NCBI GenBank assembly: GCA_013360485.1 | Contig: JABWBN010000021.1 | Location: 1 to 32,436, forward strand | Length of the DNA stretch: 32,436 nucleotides | Source: Burkholderiaceae bacterium | GTDB lineage: Bacteria > Pseudomonadota > Gammaproteobacteria > Burkholderiales > Burkholderiaceae_C | Direction: 5' to 3' | In this document: piece after piece, positions 32,081 through 32,436 of the stretch | Layout: each line of letters starts with the position of its first letter | Numbering within the stretch: position 1 is the first letter of the stretch | The notes under the pieces: model-generated | Database searches by the model: none | Seen by the model: the letters and a program-made list of their open reading frames with translations, nothing else | What the model was told of the DNA's origin: nothing | Made by a program: the position numbers and the translations under genes

Positions 32081-32115
32081 TGGAATTGGGGATCAGTGAG
32101 AACAGGGCTTGTGCG

Positions 32116-32283
32116 TCACAACGCATCGGCGTATTGCGGGGTCGCCTCGGTGGCTGAGCAACAGCAAACAGGGCCTTGGCTTGCGCTTCTGACCCCAACG
32201 ACCTTCATTGAGAACCGCTCTGTTCCCTGGTGCTGAATGAAGTCGTCGCCCGTTACGATGAATCCGAATTTGGTAAGTGCCAT
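32116..32283 (-). pseudogene. Truncated second copy of the DUF6506 gene
   Basis: The first 38 codons match the left DUF6506 gene, with only synonymous changes. Similarity then ends after left-equivalent base 268, within the codons for SQGP. The frame runs on for 17 unrelated residues (VCCCSATEATPQYADAL) to a stop. The conserved ELCGGFGPVW and GPESIDGM blocks are absent, so the product should not be functional. The break may be an old deletion or insertion junction. Confidence 0.85.
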
Positions 32284-32436
32284 GGTTTGCCCGCAGTGGT
32301 TGGGTAAGAAGCGCTGAATCAAGCCAGCCATCCGGTTCCCGGGTCCAGCGGAGCCGACGACACGCCCACGAGTTCGGGGGGCGACGCAGCGCCGGCCTCC
32401 GGTGGTGCCGGGGCCTCGTCGGGGTCGAGTTCGAGT
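32169..32436. repeat. Right arm of the 268-bp inverted repeat
   Basis: Reverse complement of bases 1-268 with seven substitutions and no gaps. The outer 99 bases are identical to the left arm. Confidence 0.95.
32319..32435 (-). CDS. 3' end of an unidentified gene (partial, second copy)
   Basis: Mirror copy of the partial frame at the left edge: the last 38 residues and stop of an unrecognised Pro/Ala-rich protein. Of the two base differences, one is synonymous and the other changes the Ala five residues before the end to Thr (GAGWLA becomes GTGWLA). Confidence 0.5.
   Translation of the reverse strand, partial: LELDPDEAPAPPEAGAASPPELVGVSSAPLDPGTGWLA

Noticed and set aside
1-32436. Linear plasmid or transposon bounded by terminal inverted repeats
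   Set aside because: The repeat contains gene fragments that continue beyond the edge, has no replication or transposition gene inside, and the 99-base identity limit points to an assembly boundary.

Overview
The window is visibly GC-rich and reads as chromosomal DNA of a Gram-negative betaproteobacterium, most likely Burkholderiales. The grounds are a Bug-type (tripartite tricarboxylate family) binding domain, several LivJ-like solute-binding proteins, a Dpp-type peptide ABC operon, M20 peptidases, an outer-membrane beta-barrel candidate and large c-di-GMP/chemotaxis proteins. The taxonomic call is inference. I recognised no rRNA, tRNA, CRISPR array or complete insertion sequence.

Ends. Bases 1-268 and 32169-32436 are an inverted repeat (7 mismatches, no gaps). 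It holds the 3' end of an unidentified gene followed by a DUF6506-type gene, complete on the left and truncated on the right. The outermost 99 bases are identical and mismatches begin at base 100. This fits an assembly that stopped where two paralogous copies share a k-mer better than it fits a linear-replicon terminus.

0.1-8.3 kb, signalling: a small membrane protein, a GAF-GAF-GGDEF-EAL c-di-GMP enzyme, a soluble TPR hybrid histidine kinase with REC and Hpt domains, and a methyl-accepting chemotaxis protein.

8.6-17.3 kb, amino-acid or N-acyl-amino-acid scavenging and its control: a rare fusion of a Bug binding domain, a cupin-like domain and an AraC DNA-binding domain; two LivJ-like binding proteins without permease or ATPase genes; two divergent M20 metallohydrolases (ArgE-like and hippurate-hydrolase-like) with a good LysR-type box between them; and a LysR regulator. 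17.4-19.0 kb: a stand-alone CZB zinc-sensor protein and a coupled pair of unknown small genes ending at a strong terminator. 19.3-24.9 kb: a dipeptide/oligopeptide ABC operon in the order permease, binding protein, permease, ATPase, ATPase. Together these suggest uptake and hydrolysis of peptides or acylated amino acids.

24.9-32.1 kb, accessory region: nearly all genes lie on the minus strand and many are unrecognised. It has an EamA-type exporter, a GNAT/N-acyltransferase-like gene, two lipoproteins, a putative outer-membrane protein with two small unknown partner genes, and an SRPBCC protein. Much of 25.3-28.8 kb, including coding sequence, is tiled with perfect short-loop inverted repeats at a density I did not see in the left part. 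This is the most unusual structural signal in the window.
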